A stretch of DNA of 64,000 nucleotides from Symbiodinium natans (taxonomy: Eukaryota; Sar; Dinophyceae; Suessiales; Symbiodiniaceae): NCBI GenBank assembly GCA_905221605.1, contig CAJNDS010000376.1, positions 62,001-126,000 on the forward strand. Direction: 5' to 3'. Of the stretch, positions 11,018-21,899 are shown piece by piece. The translations under genes were made by a program, and so were the position numbers. The notes under the pieces are model-generated. The model was not told the origin of the DNA and did no database searches. It worked only from the letters and a program-made list of their open reading frames with translations. Within the stretch, counting starts at the first letter, position 1; the number at the start of each line of letters is the position of its first letter.

Positions 11018-12530
11018 GTTTCGGTGGCCTCATGTCAAGATGCACACTTGCAGCGCACTTGTAGAAATCTTCAAGCTGAGGAGAACACGTGTGTGCAGAC
11101 TTCATGGGGCATTGGTGAGAAGTGCGATGTTGAGGCAGGTATTCTTGCAAAGAGAGGGTGTAACACTCCAATGATTTCGACTGCCTTTGTGCGTAGCTCA
11201 TCATGCTGTTAATGCAGGTGGTATTGCCCATCCTTTCAAACATGTCCTGCCACTCTTTCTGTGAATGTACTTCACTGATCACGGGCCTGCTGTCACTGCA
11301 GTCGTTACGGCATGTCCCCAGCCATTCAGACACGGGGTGAAGTATCGCGGCTAGTCGCCATGGCATGCTTAGTGCTAGTAGCTTTCAGAATGTCGGAAAG
11401 GGGAACTAAGCAGAACAGTAGTCGCAGATTAGCAGCAGAGGTTGGAGCAAAGTATTGTCGGTACGCCGTACAATAGCAGCAGGAATTACTCTCAGCACGG
11501 CACCATAGCACGAGCAAGAGTCTTTCGTGCTTGCACACGGGTGCACCAGTTCTCGTACCCAGATGTGTAGTGCTGCTCATACCAGTGTAAGTACCCCAAT
11601 GATTTCTGCTCTGCATGATTGTCAGCTTAGCTCTGAGCAGAGGCGTCCCTGAGCATTTCCGGTGAGCATGACGACCTGGATTTGATAAAAGCCAAGGCAA
11701 GATGCAGCGTGTTGCAGCACGGCCTCAAGCCCTAAGGCACAAATACTAAGCTAAAGCCCACCTGAACCTTAACCTTGAAAAGCTCCAAGCTCCCTTTGCT
11801 TGCATTTTTCCCTCTTCTTTTACAGAGAGGGCTTCTGGAAGCAGGTTGGAGGTTTTTTTTGTTTGCGATAGCTCTGAGGCCGCATTGCCGCTTCGTGGTT
11901 TGTACTGGCGGTGACTCAGGCCTCGTGGCGGCAGCCTATGCTGTTGTATGCTGTCAGGGACACCTAAAGGGTAGTCTCCCTGAAGTTGAGGTACTTTACT
12001 CGGCACGGTGGTTTACGCAAACCGCCAAAATATGTACCAGAGGGCCTCCACAAGTAAGTTTGAATCAGACGATGACCTAGCGCCGTAACGTTGCAAACGC
12101 AAGATGTCAACATTCTGCAAATCTCCATTTGTTGACGAGGCCTTATTGCAAGTGGCCCGTGTTGAAGCCAAACCACGCCTGGCTGTGTGTCTAGTTGTGT
12201 GCTTGCGCCACCCTGTAGTGTTGACATGTTCTTGCTTGATTGATTCTGCTTGTCGTGCTGTGCGTGCCATTGCTAACGCGCACGTTCAAGAGTTGACCCT
12301 TAGGCTTTCAAGTTGGTCAGCCAACAGTTGAGGGTCGCTTCTGCTTGTTCGTTTTGGAAATTTGCTAGGGTGAAACGCAGACATGCTTTCTGTCACCTCA
12401 AACTTTGCAATAAAGCAGAGCTGAACGACATCGAAAGGTTCTCTTTTGGCCAACTGCGCTTATGTGACTCTAAACCCTACATGCTGAAGACCTAGTGTAC
12501 CCAGTCATGAATCGATTGCTTCCTCTGGCA
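11018..12530. other. no gene seen
   Basis: No open frame here reads like protein and no telomeric array or tandem repeat was seen. It is either intergenic space between the two helical-protein exon groups or a large intron of a single gene. Confidence 0.5.
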
Positions 12531-13471
12531 TTGCACTGACTCGAGGATGCAGCCTGTACGCGCTGGTGCAAGGAAGCTACGACGTCGACGGCAAGGAGGC
12601 AAGCTGCTATGGAAAACGCCCCGTGTACGGTGAGAACCACGAAGGTTATGAAGACTTGAAGTCGCACCAGCAGTACACCTTGCAGGCGATTTGCCCATTT
12701 CTTCTGGACGAGCACATCGTTGAGAATGCGTACGCTGTGCCCGAATGTGAGCGTGCGAGCATGTACGAGGCAACGCAGTGCAAAGCTCAGGGCGAGCTTG
12801 AGACGGACACCTGCACTGGGTCGGCACGTCTTTTTGAGGATACGATTGCAGGGGAGGCAGCTGATGATTGGGGCGCGGAGCTTCACAACCGTACCAAGGA
12901 GGCTACTGCTGTGAAAGCGACTCTCTTCCAGGATCTAGTCCAGGAGCACACAGGTAGACTTGACACGGCATCTTCCATGATGCCGAAAGCAGAAACTGCA
13001 TTTGTGGATCACCAGCCTGCTGAAGGCACTGCTGAAGGTGCGGTTGCAAAAGTCTTCGGGGCTGCGGCCAGCACAACGAAGTTGCAGATAAAGGCCCTGA
13101 TCGAGGTCATGGAAACTCTCAGAGACCGAAATAAAGCCAAACAAATTGAGCTCAGCAAGGACTTGTACTGCAGCCACGTGGCAGACCACTCATACAACAG
13201 ATGCCGATCTCGGACTAGTTTTGATACGGCAAGCCAGTGCGCAGTTTGCCAACAGGTTTCAGTGCCAGCAGAATGCTGGGAGGCTTGGACGAAATGGAAT
13301 GATGTCTCCACAGCATTTCACAATGAGCACAATGGCGTCGCCGAGACTCTGTGCAAAGTTGCCGGGGGGAAGATTTGCGACGCGGGAGAGATGATTGCCA
13401 CTGTTGGCCTTGCCCAAAACGAGTTTTTGCACGCACAGACCGATGCAAAGCTGGACGAACTGCATGCAGAG
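12530..13471 (+). CDS. coiled-coil protein, first long exon
   Basis: Open for about 310 codons. The first part is Cys-containing (KEASCYGKRPVYGENHEGY; VPECERASMYEATQCKAQGE), the middle is helical (LQIKALIEVMETLRDRNKAK), followed by a second Cys-rich part (TASQCAVCQQVSVPAECWEA) and a helical end (QTDAKLDELHAE). The exon probably ends GCAGAG|GTCTTT at 13471 and links in phase 0 to 13814. The 5' boundary is not certain; an in-frame stop lies near 12483. Function unknown: the Cys spacing suggests disulfides in a secreted protein, but no family was recognised. Confidence 0.5.
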
Positions 13472-13565
13472 GTCTTTCGGGTACTTTTTGGAATGCTGTC
13501 TTACTTCAGAGTACTTCAGAGCTGCCCAAACTCTGACCTGTCTTGATGTATGCTGTTGACTTGCA

Positions 13566-13762
13566 GCATCCTCAGCAACTGCGTGAACTTTGATGATATG
13601 AATGATATAAGTGAACCACCAAGAAAACGAGCAAAATTGATGGTAAACCAATCAAAAAATATTGAGATTGAAGATAATAATATTATGATTGAAGGATCAA
13701 TTGCATCAAGAACACCTACAACAGCAGATATTCACTTAAACCAGTGTCAAGCAATCAGTTAA
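13566..13762 (+). other. AT-rich open island inside an intron
   Basis: A 190-bp island with strikingly low GC and A/T-ending codons, open in one frame to TAA (FDDMNDISEPPRKRAKLMVN, then IEIEDNNIMIEGSIASRTPT). It lies between coiled-coil exons ending 13471 and starting 13814, whose codons are GC-rich. It contains a basic PRKRAK patch. It looks like DNA of different origin, such as part of a mobile element or inserted foreign sequence; no family was recognised. Confidence 0.4.
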
Positions 13763-13813
13763 GCGTTTGGCACAACAAAATCAGTTGTACAACTTTTTCA
13801 TCACAACACCAAG

Positions 13814-13954
13814 GTCATGGACGCGCTGGACAACCAGACGAACATGCTGCGTGGTGAGATACACGAAGCGAAGGAAGAAGTCATGCGGCATACTGAGGAG
13901 CTGATCAACAATGCCACAGCTGAGCTCAAAGCTGGACAGGATGCAATCCGCCAG
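13814..13954 (+). CDS. coiled-coil protein, exon 2
   Basis: After CCAAG the frame gives VMDALDNQTNMLRGEIHEAK and continues with Glu/Lys/Ala-rich heptads (EEVMRHTEELINNATAEL) to CGCCAG at 13954. The next bases GAGATGA begin a GA-type intron. The sequence is a typical long coiled coil, like many structural or apolipoprotein-like proteins, which does not identify the function. Confidence 0.55.
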
Positions 13955-14117
13955 GAGATGACTTCTGCAGCTTTCACCGTACCTAATCTACTTTGTTGCA
14001 GCGTGTTGCAGTGCCATTTTGTGTTTTATTTCTTAAAGCGACATGCTACAGTTTGCTAGTTCAAGTTTCCGCAGTAACAACAACGTTAGGTTTCTTTGGG
14101 TACTCTGTCGTTGAGAG

Positions 14118-14171
14118 GAGATGCAAGCGGGTCAAGAAGAATTGAAAGCCGGACAGGAAGCAATTCTGAAG
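14118..14171 (+). CDS. coiled-coil protein, 54-bp exon 3
   Basis: A mini-exon between GAGAG and AAG|GACAGG encoding EMQAGQEELKAGQEAILK in phase 0 on both sides. It repeats the ELKAGQ motif at the end of exon 2 (AELKAGQDAIRQ), so it looks like an internally duplicated segment. The preceding intron is bounded by GAGATG at both donor and acceptor. Confidence 0.55.
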
Positions 14172-15201
14172 GACAGGGCTGGGTTTCGGGCTTCCCTTTC
14201 GACTCACAACCTTTCCCCTGACTTTCGACTTGAGGGTCGTCTGCAAAAAATATGAATACTCCGAGTAGGAGGAAAAGAGATTTGGTGAAGTAGCAGTACG
14301 GGATGTGCAGGAGTAGAGTTAGAGTATTGATAGGAATGAGTGATGTGCAGGAGTATTGAGTCCATTTAGATGCCAACTAGACCATCCACAGTCCCACAGG
14401 GGAGAAGCCCTGCAGCCCTCCATTCACGGAGAGATGCCCTTGTCAGGTAAATGAGCTTGTAAGAGCCAAGAACTCTATCCTTTCTGTACCTCGATTGTCT
14501 GGAGTGGGGAAAGTCGTGGTGTCTCGTTGTGGCTCTTATTGCACCCAATAAAAAACTAGTTACATCCTTCCAAGTCCCAAATGAATGTTGACCCGGCTTT
14601 AGTACGGCCAGCTCCCGGAATCGTTCCGAGACCCAATTCGCTCGTGCTACCCCCCAGCTTTTGTCTTCTGTGGCATGAGCTTTTTCGTAGCCAAGCTGCT
14701 AAGTGAAGCAACACGACGTGTTGGTGAGCCCGCAATTCTTTGCCTGCAGGGTGTTCGAAATAACACTTTGGGTTGCCCTGCTATGCCCCATGCCCAGTTG
14801 ACAGCGCATAGGGAGGCCTGGCCTTGATGCTCTTGAACCTTAATCCATATGGAAACAAAGGAAGGTTGTTCTAAATGATGGTCCTGCTTTGTGTCCCTGC
14901 AAGAGCATGTCCCTTATTGTATGAGATACTCCCAAAAGGGACCAATCAAGTACGTTCAAGTGCCATTTAGTTGAGCCCTTGGCCCAGGGAAGAAGCCTCC
15001 CATCCCTAACCTGGAGGGGGCCACAAAAGCTTTATGCGTTAAAACTGTTTGGGGCAAAGGGGGGCGGGCCGGGGAGGGGGGTGTGGAAAGCAGCAGCACG
15101 TCTGTCCTGTTTCTTTTCCCCCCTGTTCCGAGGGCAGTGAGCCGCCTTCCGAAGGATAAACGAGTGTTGCCATGCTGAGGGGTTGAGCCTTGTCTTTGTA
15201 G

Positions 15202-15282
15202 GAGATGGACGAGAAGCACGAGGAAACAAAGGAAGCGATCGAGAACCTGAATGCAGAGTTGACCGAACAGATGACTGAGTTG
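15202..15282 (+). CDS. coiled-coil protein, 81-bp exon 4
   Basis: After TTTGTAG the frame reads EMDEKHEETKEAIENLNAEL and then TEQMTEL, phase 0 at both ends if the donor is GTTG|GAAGCC. Same Glu/Lys heptad style as exons 2 and 3. The next exon found is at 19918, so the following intron is about 4.6 kb and holds all the arrays between 15.5 and 19.8 kb. Confidence 0.55.
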
Positions 15283-15449
15283 GAAGCCACCGGCTGTGAA
15301 TTTTGTGCGGTTACAGCTCAGATCTTTCGCAACGCTGAAGAGACATGTTGCCAGTATTTGCCCCTGCAATTTCCGGGGTGGCGGTGTTTTTTCCGTTGTT
15401 TTTTTTTTTTCCGTTTTTTTGTAGTTTTTTTCCGGCCGTCTGGCCCAGC

Positions 15450-15530
15450 GAGCAAGCAAGCAAGCAAGCGGGCCAGCAAGCAAGCAAGGAAAAAAAGCAA
15501 CGGTACCAGCAAGCAAGCAATCAAGCAAGT
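15450..15530 (+). repeat. AGCA(AGCA) tetranucleotide run
   Basis: Imperfect tandem CAAG/AGCA units, broken by short unique words, directly abutting the first telomere-like array. Confidence 0.8.
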
Positions 15531-15614
15531 TAGGGTTTAGGGTTTAGGGTTTAGGGTTTAGGGTTTAGGGTTTAGGGTTTAGGGTTTAGGGTTTAGGGTT
15601 TAGGGTTTAGGGTT
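15531..15614 (+). repeat. interstitial telomere-like array TTTAGGG
   Basis: About twelve near-perfect copies of the plant/dinoflagellate-type telomere repeat in the G-rich orientation, inside the large intron of the coiled-coil gene. Confidence 0.95.
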
Positions 15615-15714
15615 CAGCAGCTCCGGATCGAGCAGATTTTCGGCTCGGATATAACACCCACCCACCAGAGAATCCCATAACATTAAGAAACCATAAAGTA
15701 TCTTCATACAAAAG

Positions 15715-16572
15715 TTGGGGTGGGAACGTGCCTTGCCCACGAATTTTTGTGCCTTGCCCACGAGTTTTTGTGCCTTGCCCACGACCTTGCCCACGAATTT
15801 CGGTGCCTTGCCCACGAATTTTCTGCCACCAATTTGTGTGCCGAAAATTCGTGGGCAAAGGCACAAATATTCGCGGGCAAGGCGCAAATTCGTGGGCAAG
15901 GCACAAAAATTCGTGGGCAGACACATTTTGAGGCTTTAAGCCTTGCCCAAGGGCCCAAAACTCCGAAACGTGCCTTGTGCCTTGCCCACGAATTTTTGTG
16001 GGGTGGGGGGTGAGGGGGGGGGGTGGGGGGGGGGGGGGGGTCGGGGGGGGGGGGGGGTGGGGGGGGGGGGGGGGGGTGTGCCTTCCTTGCCCACCAATTT
16101 TTGTGCCTTGCCCACCAATTTTTGTGCCTTGCCCACGAATTATTGTGCCTTGCCCACGAATTTTGGTGCCTTGCCCACCAATTTTTGTGCCTTGCCCATG
16201 AATTTTTGTGCCTTGCCCACGAATTTTGGTGCCTTGCCCACGAATTTTTGTGCCTTGCCCACGAATTTTGATGCCTTGCCCACGAATTTTTGTGCCTTGC
16301 CACCAATTTACATGCCCGAAAATTCGTGGGCAAGGCACAAAATTTCGTGGGCAAAGGCACAAATATTCGTGGGCACAAAATTCGTGGACAAGGCACAAAA
16401 ATTCGTGGGCAAGGCACATTTTGGGGTTTTAAGCCTTGCCCAAGGGCCCAAAATCCGAAATGTGCCTTGTCCACGAATGTTTGTGCCTTGTCCACGAATT
16501 TTTGTGCCTTGCCCACGAATTTTTGTGCCTTGCCCACGAATATTTGTGCCTTCGTCCACGAAACCCATTAGG
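15715..16572. repeat. 21-bp minisatellite in alternating orientation
   Basis: The unit is close to TTTTTGTGCCTTGCCCACGAA. It runs forward at about 15728-15830, reversed at 15840-15920, forward at 15965-16315 (interrupted by a G-rich block at 15999-16078), reversed at 16317-16420, and forward at 16458-16562. A spacer reading GCCTTGCCCAAGGGCCCAAA recurs at about 15940 and 16433. The unit is a multiple of three, so Gly/Lys/Ala- or Pro/Cys-rich open frames fill both strands; these are not genes. Confidence 0.85.
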
Positions 16573-16604
16573 GTTTATATATATATATATATATAGAAAG
16601 AGAG

Positions 16605-16775
16605 GTTTAGTGTTTAGGGTTTAGGGTTTAGGGTTTAGGGTTTAGGGTTAAACCCTAAACCCTAAACCCTAAACCCTAAACCCTAAACCCTAAACCCTAA
16701 ACCCTAAACCCTAAACCCTAAACCCTAAACCCTAAACCCTAAACCCTAAACCCTAAACCCTAAACCCTAAACCCT
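16605..16775. repeat. head-to-head telomere-like arrays
   Basis: Six TTTAGGG copies run into GGGTTAAACCC centred at about 16649 and then about 18 CCCTAAA copies follow. This is the arrangement expected if two chromosome ends were joined, 5'-(TTTAGGG)n(CCCTAAA)m-3'. It is preceded by an (AT)n run at 16578-16594. Confidence 0.92.
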
Positions 16776-17412
16776 CCCACCCGGCCTGCTTCGGCCGTAC
16801 CGACCCAGAAGATATCCGGCAGTGATGAACACCTTGACTGGATAAACAATGGGTGGAGCCATTGGAGAATGGTCGAATAGAGAGCCCCTCGGGCTCGCCT
16901 TGCCATTAGGCCACCAAAGTAGCGCCCATATTTACACAGCAATCCTCCGATCCTCCTCTTGATGAAAATACCCTAGAACCCAGGACCAGAGCCCTCAAAA
17001 GTCCACCACCCTGGACCCCCTGGGCCCCCCTCTCTGGAGGCCCCCTGGACCCCGGCCCGAAAATCGGCCCCCCCTTCACCCCTGGCCCCGCCCCCTTGAC
17101 CCCCCCTGGCCCGCGACCTTCTTTTGGTTCCCTGACCCTCCTCTCTGACCCCCTGCTCCCTGACCCCTGACCCTGTCATCTGAGCCCCCCTAATTCCCCC
17201 TGACCCCCGCTCTGGCCCCCTCCTCCCCCCCACACCCCCCCCCCCCCCCCGCCCGGATTCAATGGTGGGAATTGAGGGCAACAACCCCACCAATGAAATT
17301 GTTGGATTACCTTGAAAACAGATGCCTTCGCGTGACATGCCGCCCCCCCACACCTCTCTGGGTGTGTAGGGGCGCCATTTACACATGGTACTTACTGCCG
17401 CTGCGCGAGACG
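16776..17412. other. C-rich spacer between telomere-like arrays
   Basis: A unique segment (16776-16975) followed by a strongly C-rich, CCCCTGACC-type degenerate stretch (16980-17250). No coding sequence was recognised. Confidence 0.6.
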
Positions 17413-17705
17413 CCCTAAACCCTAAACCCTAAACCCTAAACCCTAAACCCTAAACCCTAAACCCTAAACCCTAAACCCTAAACCCTAAACCCTAAACCCT
17501 AAACCCTAAACCCTAAACCCTAAACCCTAAACCCTAACCCAAACCCTAAACCCTAAACCCTAAACCCTAAACCCTAAACCCTAAACCCTAAACCCTAAAC
17601 CCTAAACCCTAAACCCTAAACCCTAAACCCTAAACCCTAAACCCTAAACCCTAAACCCTAAACCCTAAACCCTAAACCCTAAACCCTAAACCCTAAACCC
17701 TAAAC
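17413..17705 (-). repeat. interstitial telomere-like array CCCTAAA
   Basis: About 41 copies with a single one-base-pair irregularity near 17540. C-rich strand is the given strand. Confidence 0.95.
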
Positions 17706-18260
17706 TGACCGAGGTCCCCGACCGAGCGTCTCCACAGAACGGTGAGGGAGGGTAAAGCCTCCCGGTAGACGAGACGGCAGTGACTAGCTGCGCCTCAGAC
17801 CTAGAGCGTCAGCCCGGCGTCAGTCCTAATAAAATAAGGACCCCAAACCTGGAGCCATTGCATCTTTTGGTGTTTTTGGGGGGTCTGGGGAAACCCCCCC
17901 TGGGGGCCTGGGGTCCCAGGCTGGCAGAGGCTGCCAAATAGTCGTTTGGGGCGTTGTGGAGATCTGGGACGCCTAGGACGACCGCTGGCGCCCCCCTTGA
18001 GACCGCCCTGGACCCCCCTGACACCCCCCCGAGAGGCCCGCCCTGCCAACTGCCAAAAGACTGGGATGACACCCCTCTGAAACCCCCCTTGGTGCAACCT
18101 CCCTGGGACCCCGCTGGGTGCCTGGACCTGCCTGGAACTAGTGGGACCTCTTGGAGGTTCCTGAACTAGTCGGCCCCATTCTGGGACCCCCCTGGCAGAA
18201 TGGTGCGGGAGGAGCCCAAAAAAGGCTCAGAAACAGTCCGGCAGGAGGGGGATATGAAAT

Positions 18261-19010
18261 CCTGAAACCGGTGAAGGCTCGGTTTTGGTCAAAAATCCAG
18301 AAAACGAGAGACCGCCCAGAGCCGTCGATTTCAATCGCATTTTTAACTGGGGTCCCCCTCATTTGATTTGGGGTGTTTTTGGAGGCAAACTTTCCCTCTC
18401 AAGGGGGGGTCGGAGTTTGAGGCAAGGGGGGTCTCAGAAGACTATTTTTGCCTTTAAAATTGAAAAATACGACCCCCCTTGACCAAAACTAGGCTGTGAA
18501 AAGGTCGCGGGGGCGGCCCTTCATGAGAATTGAGGGTTACAAACCCTGAAATATCCTGAAAAACATTGAAAAACCTTAAAAAACACTGAAAAATTCTGAA
18601 AAACCCTGAAGAACCTTGAAAAACTTGAAATCCTGAAACCGGTGAAGGCTCGCTTTTGGTCAAAAATCCAGAAAACGAGAGACCACCCAGAGCCGTCGAT
18701 TTCAGTACTAAAAAGTCGCATTTTTAACTGGGGCCCAGGCCGATCCTGGAAGCCCCCTCATTTGGGTGTTTTTGGAGGCAAACTTTCCCTCTCAAGGGGG
18801 GGTCGGAGTTTGAGGCAAGGGGGGGTCTCAAAAGACTATTTTGCCTTTAAAATTGAAAAATACGAACCCCCCCTTGACCAAAACTAGGCTGTGAAAAGGT
18901 CGCGGGGGCGGCCCTTCATCAGAATCGAGGGTTACAAACCCTGAAACACCCTGAAAGACATTGAAAAGCAATAAAAAACACTGAAAAATTCTGAAAAACC
19001 TTGAAAAACC
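18261..19010. repeat. direct duplication, about 370-bp unit
   Basis: The segment starting CCTGAAACCGGTGAAGGCTC recurs at 18261 and 18632. Shared landmarks include AACGAGAGACC, GGGGTCGGAGTTTGAGGCAA and GGCCCTTCAT. Copies end in an A-rich CCTGAAAAAC minisatellite (18540-18625 and 18940-19020). The copies differ by small indels, so they are not recent assembly duplicates. Confidence 0.8.
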
Positions 19011-19550
19011 ACCCTGCTGCACCCTGAAAATGTCCCCAAAATTGCTGCATTTCTGGTTTTTTGTGGCGACCCGTCCAGAAGCCAAACCGTCCTGAGACCC
19101 CCCAACCCGCTGGGACCTTCCTGCGACCCTTGTAAAACCTCCCGCGTTCTTCTGGGGCCCCCTCCCTGCTTGGGACTCGCCTGCAATGTTCTGTTTTAGC
19201 ATCGAAAAGCAGGGGCCGGCCGAGGCCCCTGCTACCCCCGACCGTTTTTGCTGCCCTTTCAAGCCCGAAAATGTGGGTTTTTGGTGTTGCAATTGACGGT
19301 TTTGGGCACCTTCCATTTTCTCCGTGAAAGCTCCAAGAAGCCTACAAGCCACTGACCGGCTCCACAAAGCTCGGGAGGCCCCACCCTGCTCTTCCTTTGT
19401 AAAAAGCAAGAAAGCCCCCCTTGAGGGGGGTTTGGGGGGTGAACCCTAAGCCCTAAATGAGAATAGTTTGGGTGGTTGGGGTGGGACTACATGCTAACGC
19501 AAGCGAGCGGCCCGGGTGCTTTTAGCACCAGCGAGCTTCCCTTCTACACA

Positions 19551-19827
19551 CCCTAAACCCTAAACCCTAAACCCTAAACCCTAAACCCTAAACCCTAAAC
19601 CCTAAACCCTAAACCCTAAACCCTAAACCCTAAACCCTAAACCCTAAACCCTAAACCCTAAACCCTAAACCCTAAACCCTACACCATAAACCCTAAACCC
19701 TAAACCCTAAACCCTAAACCCTAAACCCTAAACCCTAAACCCTAAACCCTAAACCCTAAACCCTAAACCCTAAACCCTAAACCCTAAACCCTAAACCCTA
19801 AACCCTAAACCCTAAACCCTAAACCCC
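19551..19827 (-). repeat. interstitial telomere-like array CCCTAAA
   Basis: About 39 copies with one variant (CCCTACACCATAAA) near 19680. It ends 90 bases before the next coiled-coil exon. A small perfect hairpin, GGTGCT-TTTT-AGCACC, lies upstream near 19516-19531. Confidence 0.95.
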
Positions 19828-19917
19828 AGCAAGCCAGAAAAAACCAGAAAAAAAAACACAAAAAAAACGGAAAAAACTACGGAAACAAAAACCCAGCCCT
19901 CGGGATGTCTTGCTAAG

Positions 19918-20232
19918 GACAAAGTCATTGCAGAGACCCGCCGCGGCACGGCCGAGGTCCTGAAGGGTGTCGAGAAATCCAGGAAGGAGCTGAGCAAGAA
20001 GATGGACAAAGTGAGCTCAGAGATCAGCACCTTGGGCAAGAAGACATCTCAAGAGATCAACGCAGCCAAGACAGAGCTAAAGGCTGATATCAGCGATGTG
20101 AAAAAGACGGTCGTGGCCGGCACACAACGTGTCGTCGATGAACTGCAGGAGGGTCTTCGCAAGGTGGAAGGTCAAATCAAGCGCTTCGAGACGGCTTTCA
20201 ACACGGAAATCTCAAATGTGCAGGCGCAGCAG
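19918..20232 (+). CDS. coiled-coil protein, exon 5
   Basis: After GCTAAG the frame begins DKVIAETRRGTAEVLKGVE and continues with Lys/Glu/Val heptads (KKMDKVSSEISTLGKKTSQ; KTVVAGTQRVVDELQEGL) to VQAQQ, ending CAG|GCCAGG in phase 0. It is the largest pure coiled-coil exon of this gene, 105 codons, resembling apolipoprotein- or LEA-like amphipathic helices. That likeness is compositional, so no function is assigned. Confidence 0.6.
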
Positions 20233-20799
20233 GCCAGGGCCCTACGAGTTTCACGAATTTCGATCACCGGCCCTTCCTGTTCTGGACATGCTGATGTTAC
20301 AATATGTTGCGTGGCTCCTCCGGTTGAGGTAGGTTATTCCCAGAGCCGAGAAGCAGGCTCTTGTTGTATGAGGGCTTTGCCTTCAACTTCTGAAGGGGGG
20401 GACATGTAAGCGATAGATATGCTCTTCTTGTGTGGCCGTCAAAGGAGCGCGAAAGCACTGCGATAGGCGAAAAGTCTGGAAGCCGAAAACTTGCCTGTGG
20501 CTCTTGAACACAATACCCCAGTCCCAGTAATGAGGCACATATCTCAACCAGCAAAGCCCTCGACTTTTCATGTGAATATGTACCGTTCAGTCATACCGAT
20601 GCAAAGGCCGAAATGTGGGGTTTATTGCGTGCGCGATAAAGCGCGAAAGGGCCACGGTAGCACCACGATGGGCCGGTTTTCAGGAACAAGAATATTGGAC
20701 AACCCCCTTTGAACGAGTCCTCCTTTCACGCGTGTGCGCGCACGCGCCGCGCGCCGGTGACGGTGCTGGTTCCGAGCTACCGGGCTGTTCCCCAGACCC

Positions 20800-21180
20800 C
20801 CCGCCTGCCCCAGGCCAAGCCTGCTGATGCTCATGATGCTCGCCCTTGCCCCCTTGAAACGCTTCAGAGGTGCCGAAAACGGTGATGCTCCAAAGATGCG
20901 CATCACCGACACCTGTGGCTCGATGATGCTCGCCCCCCGCGTGAAAAGCGGGCGTGGCTCATGCGACCAGGTGCCCTCCCTGCCCTGACCGGGGTTCTGG
21001 GGGCGCTTGTTTGGCCACATGCTTGGTTGGGCCTGGCTTGGGCTAGCAAAAGTAAATGGGCACCGCGTAGAATCAGAGGAGCTCGTGTGCGCACGCGTCG
21101 AATTTCGCGCCAGTCCCCGTGAGCCGTGTGCCGATTCTCGATGTTCTCTTTCACCATGAAATAGATTTCATCACTGGTCA
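20800..21180. repeat. dispersed repeat with GATGATGCTC motifs
   Basis: Contains repeated CTGATGCTCATGATGCTCGC words and a frame reading MLAPRVKSGRGSCDQVPSLP. A related block is at 40845-41290. From memory, such peptides occur in many Symbiodiniaceae gene predictions, which suggests an abundant family repeat; I cannot verify that here. Confidence 0.45.
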
Positions 21181-21207
21181 TGCTTGGAGAGTGTTTCTGG
21201 CTTTGAG

Positions 21208-21294
21208 GCCATCATGACGGACCTTCTTGTGGGGAATGCCATGCGCATGGATGAACTTCACGCGGCCGTGGACAGCTCTGTGGAGCTCTCAGAG
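21208..21294 (+). CDS. exon continuing the coiled-coil gene
   Basis: After TTTGAG|GCC the frame reads AIMTDLLVGNAMRMDELHAA then VDSSVELSE, phase 0 at both ends with a GA-type donor (GAG|GAGTGC). It continues the helical style and links in phase to 20232. Confidence 0.5.
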
Positions 21295-21844
21295 GAGTGC
21301 TCCATATCTGAGCGAGCCCATGTGCCCAGTGTCGGAGGGGTTGTTTTTTAATGACTGTACGGTGAAAATGCTGGTTGAGAAAATGTTGAGGCAGCAGCTC
21401 TTTCGGAGGTCGGGGGTGCCATTAGCTTCTTAACTTCCATCCCACCGACGGAGGCTTCGAGCTCCTCGAAGTTGCTCGATTAGTTTCTTACGAGAGCACG
21501 CATATACCATTAGGCTACACTCACAGACAACCAGGCGCTCCACACACACGGACATCACGTCACCGTGGCATGTGAGTGCGTTGAGCAAACTTTTGAGAAA
21601 CTGGCCCCCCTTAGTTTCTTTGCTGGAAGGCAACGTTAGACACCACGCTAGGGTACCACAAGTTTCGTGGCTGAAAGGGAACCGCAAGTTGAAATCTCCG
21701 GACTTAGGGTCTTCGTTTTTTCTGGAAAGGTTTCTTGTACAGTCGTTTCACTGTATACAAAAGCACGCCTTTTGCGGTCCACATTGCAACATATAGTTTG
21801 TCGTCATACAATACTTTAGAGCAGCGTTCACATACACCCACGAG

Positions 21845-21899
21845 GAGCACCAGCTAGAGAGCTTGGAGCTGATGCTGCTTGGCATGATTTATGGCCCTT
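21845..21899 (+). CDS. short exon, helical
   Basis: After CCACGAG the frame reads EHQLESLELMLLGMIYG, in phase 0 with 21294. The right boundary is uncertain because a G/C homopolymer block follows at 21913. Confidence 0.4.

Noticed and set aside
15607-16537. Minus-strand frames of 270-277 codons rich in GQGTKIR or VGKAQKF
   Set aside because: They translate the 21-bp minisatellite and a G run; no splice signals or normal composition.
17413-19827. The window as a true chromosome end
   Set aside because: The telomere-like arrays are internal, both orientations occur, and coding exons continue on both sides.
15531-19827. CRISPR-like repeat arrays
   Set aside because: Repeats are contiguous telomeric or minisatellite units without unique spacers, in a eukaryotic setting.
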